Positions 15,062-23,179 of a stretch of 25,915 nt of DNA are shown piece after piece. Origin of the DNA: Holophagaceae bacterium UBA692. Its GTDB lineage: Bacteria; Acidobacteriota; Holophagae; Holophagales; Holophagaceae. The notes under the pieces were generated by a model. That model did not search any database. It was not told where the DNA came from and saw only the letters and a program-made list of their open reading frames with translations. Where the stretch lies: NCBI GenBank assembly GCA_002297665.1, contig DBMS01000042.1, positions 1 through 25,915 of the forward strand, written 5' to 3'. The stretch's first letter is position 1. Every line of letters starts with the position of its first letter. Made by a program: the position numbers and the translations under genes.

Positions 15062-17047
15062 ATGGCGGGCAGGCTGGGCAGATGGGCGGCACCCTTGCTG
15101 GCAGGGGCCTTTTGGGCCCTGGGGTTGGCGCTGGTATTCCTTCTCCGCCTGAAGACCGCGGAAGCGGGCCTCAGCGTGCTCCTGGTAACGGGGTTCGGCG
15201 CCGCCCCGATCCGGAACTTTGCCGTGGGTTTCGCGTTCACCTTGCTGATTCCCTTCTACATGCTCGCCGGCATGGTCCTGTGGGGCTTCACCCTGGCCCT
15301 TGCTTCCGCCTTCCGTCCCCGGTTCTCCCACGACTGGTCGGCCCGTGAGGGGTTCCTCCTCACCCTTTCGGCCCTCCTGGGGGTTCACCTGCTGCTCTGG
15401 TGGCAGGTTCCCACCACCCTCTGGCTCCTGCCGGGGCTGCGGGCCCTTCCCTTCTTCCTGCTGTTCCCACTGCTGCTCGCTTTGACCCTGGCCTTCCCGG
15501 TCCTTTGGATCCGCCGGCAGACTCTGGGATGGCTACGCGGCGCCCTCCTTGCGGGGGCCTGGGTCGTCGCCTGGTCCATCCTTCCCCTGGCCCCCGCACA
15601 CCTTCCCAGGCTTCTCACCCAGGCCAAAGGCGGCAGCGACCCGGCCAAGGTCCTCATCGTCGGCCTGGACGGCCTGCGGGGCGACGTGGGCCAGGAGGCC
15701 ACCTCCACCTGGAAGGGCACCGCCTACCCCCGCGCCTACACGGTGATCCCCGCCACGCGCCTGCTCTGGCACATCCTCTGGGGCGGCGATCCGCTCATGT
15801 ACACCATCGGCCACGCCCCGCCGACCCTGGACGAACTGGTCGGCAAGACGCCCCTGCCCATCATCGACCAGGCTCAAGCGAAGGGCTGGAAGCCCCGCTT
15901 CTACATCGACGATGGTGGCACCATCGGCCTCGCCGGCAAGGTCGCCAATTTCGACGACGTCCTCATGCCCGCGGCAGGCTGGGAGAATTTCGTGAATTCC
16001 AACATGAGCGCCAGCTTCCCGCTGTTCGCCGCATGGGAGAATTGGGGACGGGCCTTCCCGACCACTAATCCCTGGGCGCCCCTGGACGCCGGACTGAAGG
16101 AGGCCCTGCGCCTGGGGCGCGGTTCCAAGCTCGTGATGTTCCACTCCTGCCTGGCCCACGTGCCCATTTTCCTGGACCGCGAGGAACTCAAGGAGATCCC
16201 CCGGTGGTGGACCCTGGCGCCGGGCACCCTGGAGCCCTACTACGCGCGCCAGCAGGTGACCCCTGCGCGCGCGGCCGCCTACGACACCCGCAGGGACCCC
16301 TTCCTTTCCTACACCATCCGCATGAGGTCCATCCTCCGGGCCTGGGAGCCCATCTGGAACGGCCTGGACCAGGACCCGCACTACCGGGGCGCCACCCGCC
16401 TGCTGTTCTCCGATCACGGGGAGCGCTTCCACCATGTGACCGACAAGGTCCGTCTCAGCGGCGTTCACGGATACAACCTGGACCCCTGGGAGGCCCGGAT
16501 CATGCTCAAGGTGGACGGACCGGGTTTCGAGGCAAAGCCCGGGGCTCCCCCGGTGCAGGCCACCATCAGCGTCCTGTCCATCCGGGACGGCGTGGCCGCG
16601 GCCCTGGCCAACGGCGGCGGACTCGACCGCCAGGCCCTGGAACGGGCCTACCCGCGCGCGCCCATGCGCTACCAGACCATGAGCATGGACCTGTTCACGG
16701 CGGATCCGCCGGGGCTCTTCCGGGAAATGACCGTGTCGAGCCTAGTGGGCCGCACCGCCATCGGCAAGGACGGCATCTGGTTCGTGGCGAACGATTCCCC
16801 CGCCGAGACCCGGGCGGAGGAGGTGACCGTGGCCTGGGGCGAAGGCGAGAGGATGACGGTGATCAAACCCCTCAAGGGCGGGGGCGCTCTCCGGTACGAC
16901 TATGACGGCCTCGCCCTCAAGGCCGCGACCCGCATCCCGGAGTCCGACTACGCCGCGGCCAAAACCGAAGTCAAGGCTGCCCTTGCAGGCCCAGGAGCCG
17001 GCGCCGCGCCTCCGCATTCCCAGGCTGCAGTTCCACCACCCTCCTGA
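15062..17047 (+). CDS. membrane-anchored alkaline phosphatase superfamily enzyme (sulfatase/LtaS/phosphoethanolamine transferase-like)
   Basis: The 661-residue protein has five membrane helices (about 8-28, 55-82, 97-118, 123-147, 158-178) and a large extracytoplasmic domain, the layout of LtaS and phosphoethanolamine transferases. Metal and catalytic candidates are Asp203 in VLIVGLDGLRGDV, a Thr nucleophile at 232 in TVIPATRLLWHILWGGDP, Asp451-His452 in LLFSDHGERFHH and His469 in SGVHGYNLDPWEARIML. These identify the alkaline phosphatase superfamily, but the nucleophile region does not match the standard LtaS or EptA motif I recall, so phosphodiesterase, sulfatase and phospho-transferase remain open. 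GGGGAG lies 7 bases before the ATG. It is downstream of the pilin gene and separated from it only by a stem-loop. The last 25 or so residues are Ala/Pro-rich and overlap the converging TPR gene by 77 bases. Confidence 0.75.
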   Translation: MAGRLGRWAAPLLAGAFWALGLALVFLLRLKTAEAGLSVLLVTGFGAAPIRNFAVGFAFTLLIPFYMLAGMVLWGFTLALASAFRPRFSHDWSAREGFLLTLSALLGVHLLLWWQVPTTLWLLPGLRALPFFLLFPLLLALTLAFPVLWIRRQTLGWLRGALLAGAWVVAWSILPLAPAHLPRLLTQAKGGSDPAKVLIVGLDGLRGDVGQEATSTWKGTAYPRAYTVIPATRLLWHILWGGDPLMYTIGHAPPTLDELVGKTPLPIIDQAQAKGWKPRFYIDDGGTIGLAGKVANFDDVLMPAAGWENFVNSNMSASFPLFAAWENWGRAFPTTNPWAPLDAGLKEALRLGRGSKLVMFHSCLAHVPIFLDREELKEIPRWWTLAPGTLEPYYARQQVTPARAAAYDTRRDPFLSYTIRMRSILRAWEPIWNGLDQDPHYRGATRLLFSDHGERFHHVTDKVRLSGVHGYNLDPWEARIMLKVDGPGFEAKPGAPPVQATISVLSIRDGVAAALANGGGLDRQALERAYPRAPMRYQTMSMDLFTADPPGLFREMTVSSLVGRTAIGKDGIWFVANDSPAETRAEEVTVAWGEGERMTVIKPLKGGGALRYDYDGLALKAATRIPESDYAAAKTEVKAALAGPGAGAAPPHSQAAVPPPS

Positions 17048-18899
17048 ACACAGCCTCCGCTCCCCGGCGGTCCCCCTCCCGTTCCAACTCAAGGCCCAGG
17101 TGGAACTGCGGGAGGGGCTGGCGGGGGTTCACGGCCACGCAGCGCCGGAGCACCTCCAGGGCTTCCTTTCCGCGCCCCAGGGCCGAAAGGGAGATGGCCA
17201 GGTTCAGCCCGGCCGCCTGATCCCTGGGATCCGCCCTCCAGGCGGCCGCGAAGAAGTCCGCGCTTTCCCTTTCCCGGCCCAACTGGCGAAGGATGAAACC
17301 CAGGGCCATGCGCGCCTCCTGGGAGACCTGCACCGGGCCCCTGGAGTCGGGTTCCTGGAGCCGGCGGACCTGCTCCAGGTCGATCAACTGCCCGTAGAAG
17401 GGGATGGCCTCCTCCAGACGGTCCAGTTCGAGGAGGGTCCGGGCCACCGCCTTCAGGGCGCTCGTATCCCCGGGCCGGGCCTGCAGCGCCGCCCGGAACG
17501 GCAAGAGCGATTCCTCCTTCCGTCCCGCTGCGTTCTGGGCGAGGCCCATCCCGAAGTTGGCCTGGTAGGACGCGGGATCCAGGACCAAGGCGGCGCGGTA
17601 GACGTGGATGGATTCGTCCAGGCGCTTTTCCATGAAAAGGCCCAGGCCCAGATTGTTCAGCGCCACCAGGTTGCCCACCGGGGCGACCTGGAGGGCCCGG
17701 CGCCAGAGGGTGATGTTGTCGTGCCAGTAGCCCGTCTGGGCCCGGGCCTGCACCATCAGGAGGCCCACGGCCAGGACCGGCACCGCCGTCCGGGCCGCGG
17801 CCGGGATCCGGAGAGTCCGGGCCACGCTGCGGCCGCCCCACGCCAGGATGATGAAGGCGCCGATGTAGGGCACGTAGGTATACCGGTCCGCCAGGGCCTG
17901 GGAGCCCACCTGGATGATTCCGATGACGGGTAGGAGGGCGACGAGGTACCACAGCCAGCCCACGAGCAGCCAGGGCGCGCGGTCCCGAACCCGGAAGGCC
18001 AGAATCGTGACGAGGACCACCGCGGCCACGCATAGGACGCTGATCCACAGGTGGACGGCCTCGGGCCGGAACGGATAGAAGGGACCCAGGTTCACCGGCC
18101 AGGCCAGCATGCCCAGGTATCGAACGGAGCTCAGCGCGGCGTTGCCCAGGCGGATGCCCACGGCCACCCGGTCCTGGATGGCCATGGCGCCCCCCGCGCG
18201 TTGCACCGCCAGGGTGACCGCGCCGCTGAGCAGCGCCAGGGCGAACATCGGCGCCTTCTCCCGCACCAGGAGCCGGAATGTCCGCCAGGAGGTGAGGCGC
18301 CCCAGGGGCCAATAGTCCAGCAGGAGCATCAGCAGGGGCAGGGTGACCAGCATCGGTTTCGCCATGAGGCCCAGGGCATAGAGGCCCAGGACCAGGGCCT
18401 GGCGCCAGGGAGAGGGTCGCAGGACCCGGGCCTGGTGGGCCATCAAGGTCAGCAGGGCGAGGCAGGTGCTGAGGACGTCCTTGCGTTCGGCCACCCAGGC
18501 CACGCTCTCCACGTGCGCCGGGTGCACCAGGAAGAGCGCCGCCACCAGGAGGCTGGGTCCGTATTCCCGGGTCTGGACGAACAGGATCCGGAAGAGCAGG
18601 ACGCCGTTGGCAAGATGCAGGGCCAGATTGACCAGGTGATGCCTGCCTGAGTCCAGGCCGAACAGGCTCACGTCGGCCATGTGGGAAAGCCAGGTGACGG
18701 GATGCCAGTTGGAGATGGTGCCCGTGGTGAAGGCCCAGCGCACGTTGCTCCAGGTCAGGCCCGCGAGCGTGTGGGGGTTGTCGAAGATGTAGGTGGGATC
18801 GTCAAAATTGGTGAACTGGAAGTGGCGGACCTGACCGAAGACGATCCAGGCCAGGGCGGCCAGGCCCAGGTATGCCCATGGCTGGAATCGGCTCCTCAC
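16971..18899 (-). CDS. TMTC-like membrane O-glycosyltransferase with C-terminal TPR domain
   Basis: The 642-residue protein has a GT-C membrane region (about 1-390) and a TPR domain (about 408-642). The first loop contains FTNFDDPTYIFDNPH, with the catalytic-type double Asp (33-34). NWHPVTWLSHMADVSLFGL, VHPAHVESVAWVAERKDVLS and ADRYTYVPYIG are strongly reminiscent of eukaryotic TMTC protein O-mannosyltransferases and their bacterial relatives. Its likely role is transfer of a sugar from a polyprenyl-phosphate donor to an exported protein, with the TPR part binding the acceptor. The start is GTG at 18899, chosen because it overlaps the TGA of the upstream GT2 gene (GTGA); the frame is open further upstream but only as a shadow of that gene. 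It converges on the phosphatase-superfamily gene near the pilin. Confidence 0.82.
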   Translation of the reverse strand: MRSRFQPWAYLGLAALAWIVFGQVRHFQFTNFDDPTYIFDNPHTLAGLTWSNVRWAFTTGTISNWHPVTWLSHMADVSLFGLDSGRHHLVNLALHLANGVLLFRILFVQTREYGPSLLVAALFLVHPAHVESVAWVAERKDVLSTCLALLTLMAHQARVLRPSPWRQALVLGLYALGLMAKPMLVTLPLLMLLLDYWPLGRLTSWRTFRLLVREKAPMFALALLSGAVTLAVQRAGGAMAIQDRVAVGIRLGNAALSSVRYLGMLAWPVNLGPFYPFRPEAVHLWISVLCVAAVVLVTILAFRVRDRAPWLLVGWLWYLVALLPVIGIIQVGSQALADRYTYVPYIGAFIILAWGGRSVARTLRIPAAARTAVPVLAVGLLMVQARAQTGYWHDNITLWRRALQVAPVGNLVALNNLGLGLFMEKRLDESIHVYRAALVLDPASYQANFGMGLAQNAAGRKEESLLPFRAALQARPGDTSALKAVARTLLELDRLEEAIPFYGQLIDLEQVRRLQEPDSRGPVQVSQEARMALGFILRQLGRERESADFFAAAWRADPRDQAAGLNLAISLSALGRGKEALEVLRRCVAVNPRQPLPQFHLGLELEREGDRRGAEAVFRRVVELQPGNAEARRRLLGLQGQP

Positions 18900-19648
18900 G
18901 GCGCGGCCGGGAACAGGGGCGATTTCACGAGGCCCAGCCTGGCCAGCCGGAACGTGAGGGCCGTGGCCAGGCAGCCGAAACCGTACCTGACACTGCGCCG
19001 GAAGTTGATCGAGGAGGCCTCGACGAAGTATTTGGCCGGGCAGGTGACTTCGGCGATGGTGAACCCGTGCCAGATGATCTGCGCGAGCATCTGGTTGTCG
19101 AAGACGAAGTCCTCGCTGTCCGGTTCCAGGTCGAGCGTCTCGAGCACCTCCCGCGAGAACGCGCGGTAGCCGGTGTGATACTCGGAGAGCTTGGCTCCCA
19201 TCAGGACGTTGCTGAACAGGGTGAGGAACCGGTTGGCCACGTACTTCCAGGCCGGCATCCCCTGGCCCATGGCGCGCCCGCCCAGGATGCGGGAACCCAG
19301 GGCGCAGGGGTAGAGCCCGTTGGCGATGATCGAGGCCATGGCCGGCAGGAGAAGGGGCGTGTACTGGTAGTCCGGGTGGATCATCACCACGATGTCCGCC
19401 CCCTGCTCCAAGGCCAGCCTGTAGCAGGATTTCTGGTTTCCTCCGTACCCCCGGTTCCGTTCGTGCACATGGACGATGGTATCGGGCAAGGTCCGGGCGA
19501 GCGCGGCGGTGTCGTCGGTGCTGCAATCGTCCACCAGGATCACCTGGTCCACGATTCCCTGGTCCATCACCTCCTCGTGGGTGCGCAGGAGGGTCCTTGC
19601 GGCATTGTATGCGGGCATCACGACGACAAGCTTCTTGCCTCTGATCAT
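18896..19648 (-). CDS. GT2 family glycosyltransferase (polyprenyl-phosphate sugar synthase-like)
   Basis: The 250-residue protein begins KLVVVMPAYNAARTL and has VILVDDCSTDDTAALA, HERNRGYGGNQKSCY and, at the usual DxD position, MIHPDYQYTP. Later YHTGYRAFSREVL and VTCPAKYFVEASSINF fit the GT2 subfamily related to dolichyl-phosphate mannose synthases. There is no long C-terminal pair of membrane helices, unlike the GtrB-like protein of the glycan operon. It overlaps the TMTC-like gene by 4 bases, so the pair probably works as donor synthase and transferase. A single TAGGA at moderate distance precedes the ATG at 19648. Confidence 0.83.
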   Translation of the reverse strand: MIRGKKLVVVMPAYNAARTLLRTHEEVMDQGIVDQVILVDDCSTDDTAALARTLPDTIVHVHERNRGYGGNQKSCYRLALEQGADIVVMIHPDYQYTPLLLPAMASIIANGLYPCALGSRILGGRAMGQGMPAWKYVANRFLTLFSNVLMGAKLSEYHTGYRAFSREVLETLDLEPDSEDFVFDNQMLAQIIWHGFTIAEVTCPAKYFVEASSINFRRSVRYGFGCLATALTFRLARLGLVKSPLFPAAP

Positions 19649-19679
19649 TGGGCCATCCTAGCGATGCACCAGGATACCC

Positions 19680-20111
19680 CTAGTCGAGCTCCCGATGCTC
19701 CCACGCCACCCCGAAGTGGGCGAGGATCCCCTCCCGCTCCACCCGCTCCTGTTCGGCGATGCTGGCGTAGGGCCGCAGGAACACCACGCGGCGCACCCCC
19801 CGGCGCACCAGGGCGCGGGTGCAGGTGAGGCAGGGCTCGTCGGTGACGTAGGCGGTGTGAACGGCGCCGTCGCAGAAGCCCAGGGCGTTCTCCTCGGCGT
19901 GGCTGGTGTGCAGGCAGCGCATGCCGGGGCCGCAGGTTTCGGGGATGCAGTGAGGCATTCCGGGCAGGGCGCCGTTGTACCCGCCCGAGGCCAGGCCCCC
20001 GTCGGCCCGCAGAAGGACGCAGCCCACCTTCAGGCGGCAGCAGGTGCCCAGGCGGCTGAGTTCCAGGGCCATGCGGAGGAACACCTCGTCCTTGAGTTCG
20101 GATCGGCTCAT
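19680..20111 (-). CDS. deoxycytidylate (dCMP) deaminase family protein
   Basis: The protein has 143 residues. The zinc and catalytic motif HAEENA (His71, Glu73) and PCLTC (Cys94, Cys97) define the cytidine/dCMP deaminase superfamily. The additional cysteines and His in the HC-x4-C-x5-C stretch before HAE (residues 54-66) are typical of dCMP deaminases with a second zinc site, and resemble ComE-type competence-associated proteins. It would convert dCMP to dUMP, feeding thymidylate synthesis. The ATG at 20111 is preferred over an upstream in-frame start because AGGAG lies 8 bases upstream and the family begins with this type of sequence. It follows rng by 19 bases on the same strand. Confidence 0.9.
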   Translation of the reverse strand: MSRSELKDEVFLRMALELSRLGTCCRLKVGCVLLRADGGLASGGYNGALPGMPHCIPETCGPGMRCLHTSHAEENALGFCDGAVHTAYVTDEPCLTCTRALVRRGVRRVVFLRPYASIAEQERVEREGILAHFGVAWEHRELD

Positions 20112-20130
20112 GGGCTGACTCCTGGGGCCC

Positions 20131-21642
20131 CTAGCGGCCCTGGACCACTTCGATGTCAATCTGATGCACGGGGCCGTCGCTCCGTTCCTGCCACAGGATG
20201 TGGGCCCCCAGGGCCCGGGCCAGCTGGTTGACGCCCTCGCGGGTGTCGGGCTGGAGGGCGCTCTTGAGTTCGGAATGCAGGGTGAGGCGCAGCTGGGCGC
20301 CCCGGAGCCGCTCCCCCTGCCGGGCCATCTCCCGGTAGACGCCCAGCACCACGGTCTCGGCGCTGGGCCTGCGCCCGGAGCCCTCGCAGTGGGGACAGGC
20401 GCTGGTGAGCAGCCGCTCCAGGCTGGGGCCGGTGCGCTTGCGGGTCATCTCCACCAGCCCGAAGTCGCTGATCTCCACGGCGCGGGCGTGGTTCCGGTCC
20501 CGCTCCAGCTCCTCCTGCATGCGCTTCATGACGGCCTCGCGGTGGGCGGGGTCCATCATGTCGATGAAGTCGATGACCACGATGCCGCCCAGGTTGCGCA
20601 GGCGGAGCTGGCGCACGATCTCGGGGATGGCCTCCATGTTGGTGAGGAAGACCGTCTCCTCCAGGTCCTTCTTGCCCACGAACTTGCCGGTGTTCACGTC
20701 GACGCTGACGAGGGCCTCGGTCTGGTTGATGACGATGCTGCCGCCGTGGCGCAGGAAGACCTTGGGCTGGCGCGCGGCGTCGATCTCCTTCTCGATGGCG
20801 AAGGCCTCGAAGATGGGCAGGTCCGAGGTGAAGTGCTTGACGCGGCCCACCCACTCCGGATGCAGCCGGCTCACGAAGTCCACCACCTCGCGGTAGGTGT
20901 CGTCGCGGTCCACCCAGAAGCTGGCCACCTCCTCCCGGAACAGGTCCCGGAGCACCTTCTGGAGCAGCCGGAAGTCCTTCCACACCAGGCTGGGCGCCTG
21001 GAGGTGCTGGCAGCTGCCCTGGAGGTCGTTCCAGAGCTCGCGCAGGTAGGCCACGTCGCTCACCAGGTCCTCGTCCTTCTCGCCGATGGCCGCGGTGCGC
21101 ACGATGAAGCCCTCCCCGGGCTGCGCGTGGCTCTTGATGAGGGCGCGCAGGCGCTCCCGTTCGGCGGGGTTGGTGATCTTGCGGGAGATGCCCACGTGCT
21201 CGATGCCCGGCATCAGCACCAGGAACCGCCCCGGGAAGCTGATGTGGCGGGAGAGGCGGGGCCCCTTGCTGCCGATGGGGTCCTTCACCACCTGCACGAG
21301 GATCTCCTCGCCCTCCTTCACGGGGGGCAGGGTCACGGGCAGGGCGGGGAACTCCAGGGGGCCTTCGCCCCCCTCCTCCTCCTCGGCCACCTCCTCCGAG
21401 GGCAGGCGGTGGGTCTCGGGCTCGTCCAGGTACAGGAAGCCGTCCTTGGCCCCGCCGATGGCCACAAAGGCGCTCTGCATGCCCTGCAGGAGCTTGGCCA
21501 CCCGGCCCTTGTACACGTCCCCCACCTGGCTGACCTGGGTGGTGCGCTCGATGAAGAGTTCACAGAGCTGACCGTTTTCGAGAAGGGCTATTCGCATCTC
21601 CAGCGGGGTCGCATTGACCACGAGGGACCGTCGGACTTCCAT
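20131..21642 (-). CDS. rng: ribonuclease G (RNase E/G family endoribonuclease)
   Basis: The 503-residue protein has an N-terminal S1 RNA-binding region (VGDVYKGRVAKLLQGMQSAFVAIGG, about 40-64), an RNase H-like and catalytic core with Mg-binding Asp315 (LVSVDVNTGKF) and Asp358 (IVVIDFIDMMDP), and the Zn-link CPHCEGSGRRPS (Cys416, Cys419) that holds the dimer. It processes the 5' end of 16S rRNA and takes part in mRNA turnover. It lacks the long C-terminal degradosome scaffold of RNase E, so RNase G is the better name. Within the S1 region there is an acidic, Pro-rich insertion of about 35 residues (about 76-111). The ATG at 21642 has GAGAGG 8 bases upstream. Confidence 0.95.
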   Translation of the reverse strand: MEVRRSLVVNATPLEMRIALLENGQLCELFIERTTQVSQVGDVYKGRVAKLLQGMQSAFVAIGGAKDGFLYLDEPETHRLPSEEVAEEEEGGEGPLEFPALPVTLPPVKEGEEILVQVVKDPIGSKGPRLSRHISFPGRFLVLMPGIEHVGISRKITNPAERERLRALIKSHAQPGEGFIVRTAAIGEKDEDLVSDVAYLRELWNDLQGSCQHLQAPSLVWKDFRLLQKVLRDLFREEVASFWVDRDDTYREVVDFVSRLHPEWVGRVKHFTSDLPIFEAFAIEKEIDAARQPKVFLRHGGSIVINQTEALVSVDVNTGKFVGKKDLEETVFLTNMEAIPEIVRQLRLRNLGGIVVIDFIDMMDPAHREAVMKRMQEELERDRNHARAVEISDFGLVEMTRKRTGPSLERLLTSACPHCEGSGRRPSAETVVLGVYREMARQGERLRGAQLRLTLHSELKSALQPDTREGVNQLARALGAHILWQERSDGPVHQIDIEVVQGR

Positions 21643-21761
21643 GGCTGTTACCTCTCAAGAAGTCGGCGGAAGCGCGTCGCGCGATTCCCCAGGCGCTCCC
21701 GGTCCTGCCTGGCCGGGGGCTGACACACTTTTAGCAACTCTGCGGAACAATGGGAAGCCCG

Positions 21762-21782
21762 ATTAGAAAATTCCGGTGGAAT
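21762..21782 (-). terminator. weak terminator-like hairpin downstream of panD
   Basis: On the minus strand ATTCC-ACC-GGAAT is followed by TTTTC, about 30 bases after the panD stop. The stem has only five base pairs, so function is uncertain. The rest of the 168-base gap before rng shows no gene and no convincing promoter. Confidence 0.3.
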
Positions 21783-21810
21783 CCGGCCTGCCGGGCCCCG
21801 TTCGGCCGCT

Positions 21811-22209
21811 TCACGCCTGGGCGGCCAGCTCCCGCTCCGGGGTGCGCTCCCGGTCGGCGAGGCTGGTGATGCGGTTCTTTTCGTCCACGAAGACCACCTT
21901 GGGCTTGCGGGCCGCGGCCTCCTCCTCGGTCATCCAGCCGTAGGCCGCCAGGATCACCAGGTCCCCGGCCCGCACGTGGTGGGCGGCGGCGCCGTTGATG
22001 CCCACCTCCCCTGACCCTTCCCTCCCGGGAATGACGTACGTGCTGATGCGGGCGCCGTTGGTGACGTCGTAGATGTCGATCTTCTCGTTCTCGAGGAATC
22101 CGGCGGCCCGGATGAGGACGGGATCGATGGTGATGGACCCGATGTAGTCCAGGTCGGCCCGGGTGACGACGCAACGGTGGATCTTCCCGAGCAGGAAATG
22201 TCTTTGCAT
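21811..22209 (-). CDS. panD: aspartate 1-decarboxylase PanD
   Basis: The 132-residue proenzyme makes beta-alanine from L-aspartate for pantothenate and coenzyme A. The self-processing site is exact: Gly24-Ser25 in DLDYIGSITID, where cleavage creates the pyruvoyl group on the alpha chain. The N-terminal LLGKIHRCVVTRADLDYIGS and later ENEKIDIYDVTNGARISTYVI and INGAAAHHVRAGDLVIL are family hallmarks. The ATG at 22209 is preferred over an in-frame upstream codon because it matches the family start and GGAGG lies 5-6 bases before it. It is the third gene of the pan cluster, 79 bases after panC. Confidence 0.96.
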   Translation of the reverse strand: MQRHFLLGKIHRCVVTRADLDYIGSITIDPVLIRAAGFLENEKIDIYDVTNGARISTYVIPGREGSGEVGINGAAAHHVRAGDLVILAAYGWMTEEEAAARKPKVVFVDEKNRITSLADRERTPERELAAQA

Positions 22210-22288
22210 GGTTTCCTCCGGTCCAGGCCCCAGGAAGGGGGTCCCGGCCAACCGTAGAGTTTGGGGCCAAAGGCGGTTTTCGTCCAGC

Positions 22289-23170
22289 CTAGGCTTCCAG
22301 GTGGCTTATGAACTGCGTGGGCTCCCCCGACGGGGTGAGGAGCACGTTGTCGATGAGCCGGGTGCTCCCCACGACCACCGCCGCGCAGAGCGCCGCGGGC
22401 CGGAGGATCATGCCCTCGATGGGATCGAGGCCCGAGGGGTCCACGACCGCGCAGTACTGGACCTCGCCGGCGCCTTCCATGCTCTCCCGGGCCAGGGCCG
22501 CCAGGGCCGCCGCGTCCCGCTGGCCCTGGGCGAAGGCGGCGGACGCGGCCAGGAGGCCGCGGCTGATGCCCAGGGCCCGGGCGCGCTCGTCCTCGGTGAG
22601 GTAGGCGTTGCGGGAGCTCAGGGCGAGGCCGTCGGATTCGCGGACCGTGGGGGCCACGAGGATGTCCACGGGCAGGTTCAGGTCCTTGACCACCCTCCGG
22701 ATGATGGCGGTCTGCTGCAGGTCCTTCTGGCCGAAGAAGGCCAGGTCGGGCTGCACCATGTTGAAGAGCTTGGCCACCACCGTGGCCACCCCCCGGAAGT
22801 GCCCCGGGCGGAACTCGCCGCAGAGCGCGTCGGCGATGGGGCCCACGGAGATCGAGGTGCAGAAGCCCGTGGGATAGACCTCGGCCGCCTCGGGCATGAA
22901 CAGGATGGCCACGCCCAGGCGCAGGCAGAGGTTCTGGTCCCGTTCGTGGTCCCGGGGGTACCGGGAGAGGTCCTCGCCGGGGCCGAACTGGGTGGGGTTG
23001 ACGAAGACCGAGACCACCGTGGCGTCGCACCGGGCGGTGCTCTGCTTGATGAGGGAGGCGTGCCCCTCGTGGAGGTACCCCATGGTCGGGACGAAGCCGA
23101 TGCTCTTGTGGCTTTCGCGGAGCGCCTTGAGGGCGACCTTCAGTTCGGAGATGGTTCGGATGATGCGCAT
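22289..23170 (-). CDS. panC: pantothenate synthetase PanC
   Basis: The 293-residue enzyme condenses pantoate with beta-alanine using ATP. Class I nucleotidyl-transferase motifs are present: VPTMGYLHEGHASLI (HEGH at 34-37), FVNPTQFGPGEDL, the FFGQKDLQQ block (147-150) and the KMSKS-like SSRNAYL (185-190). Length and motif order are standard. It starts 9 bases after the panB stop and precedes panD, so the three genes are probably one transcript. The ATG at 23170 has only a weak AGG nearby, consistent with coupling to panB. Confidence 0.97.
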   Translation of the reverse strand: MRIIRTISELKVALKALRESHKSIGFVPTMGYLHEGHASLIKQSTARCDATVVSVFVNPTQFGPGEDLSRYPRDHERDQNLCLRLGVAILFMPEAAEVYPTGFCTSISVGPIADALCGEFRPGHFRGVATVVAKLFNMVQPDLAFFGQKDLQQTAIIRRVVKDLNLPVDILVAPTVRESDGLALSSRNAYLTEDERARALGISRGLLAASAAFAQGQRDAAALAALARESMEGAGEVQYCAVVDPSGLDPIEGMILRPAALCAAVVVGSTRLIDNVLLTPSGEPTQFISHLEA

Positions 23171-23179
23171 GCGTGAAAC

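Noticed and set aside
18900..19526. N-terminal extension of the TMTC-like gene
   Set aside because: The extension is the out-of-frame shadow of the GT2 gene. The GTG at 18899 overlapping the GT2 stop is the natural start.
22210..22288. Possible terminator or riboswitch between panC and panD
   Set aside because: GC-rich short pairings are present, but there is no T run or recognisable aptamer pattern.
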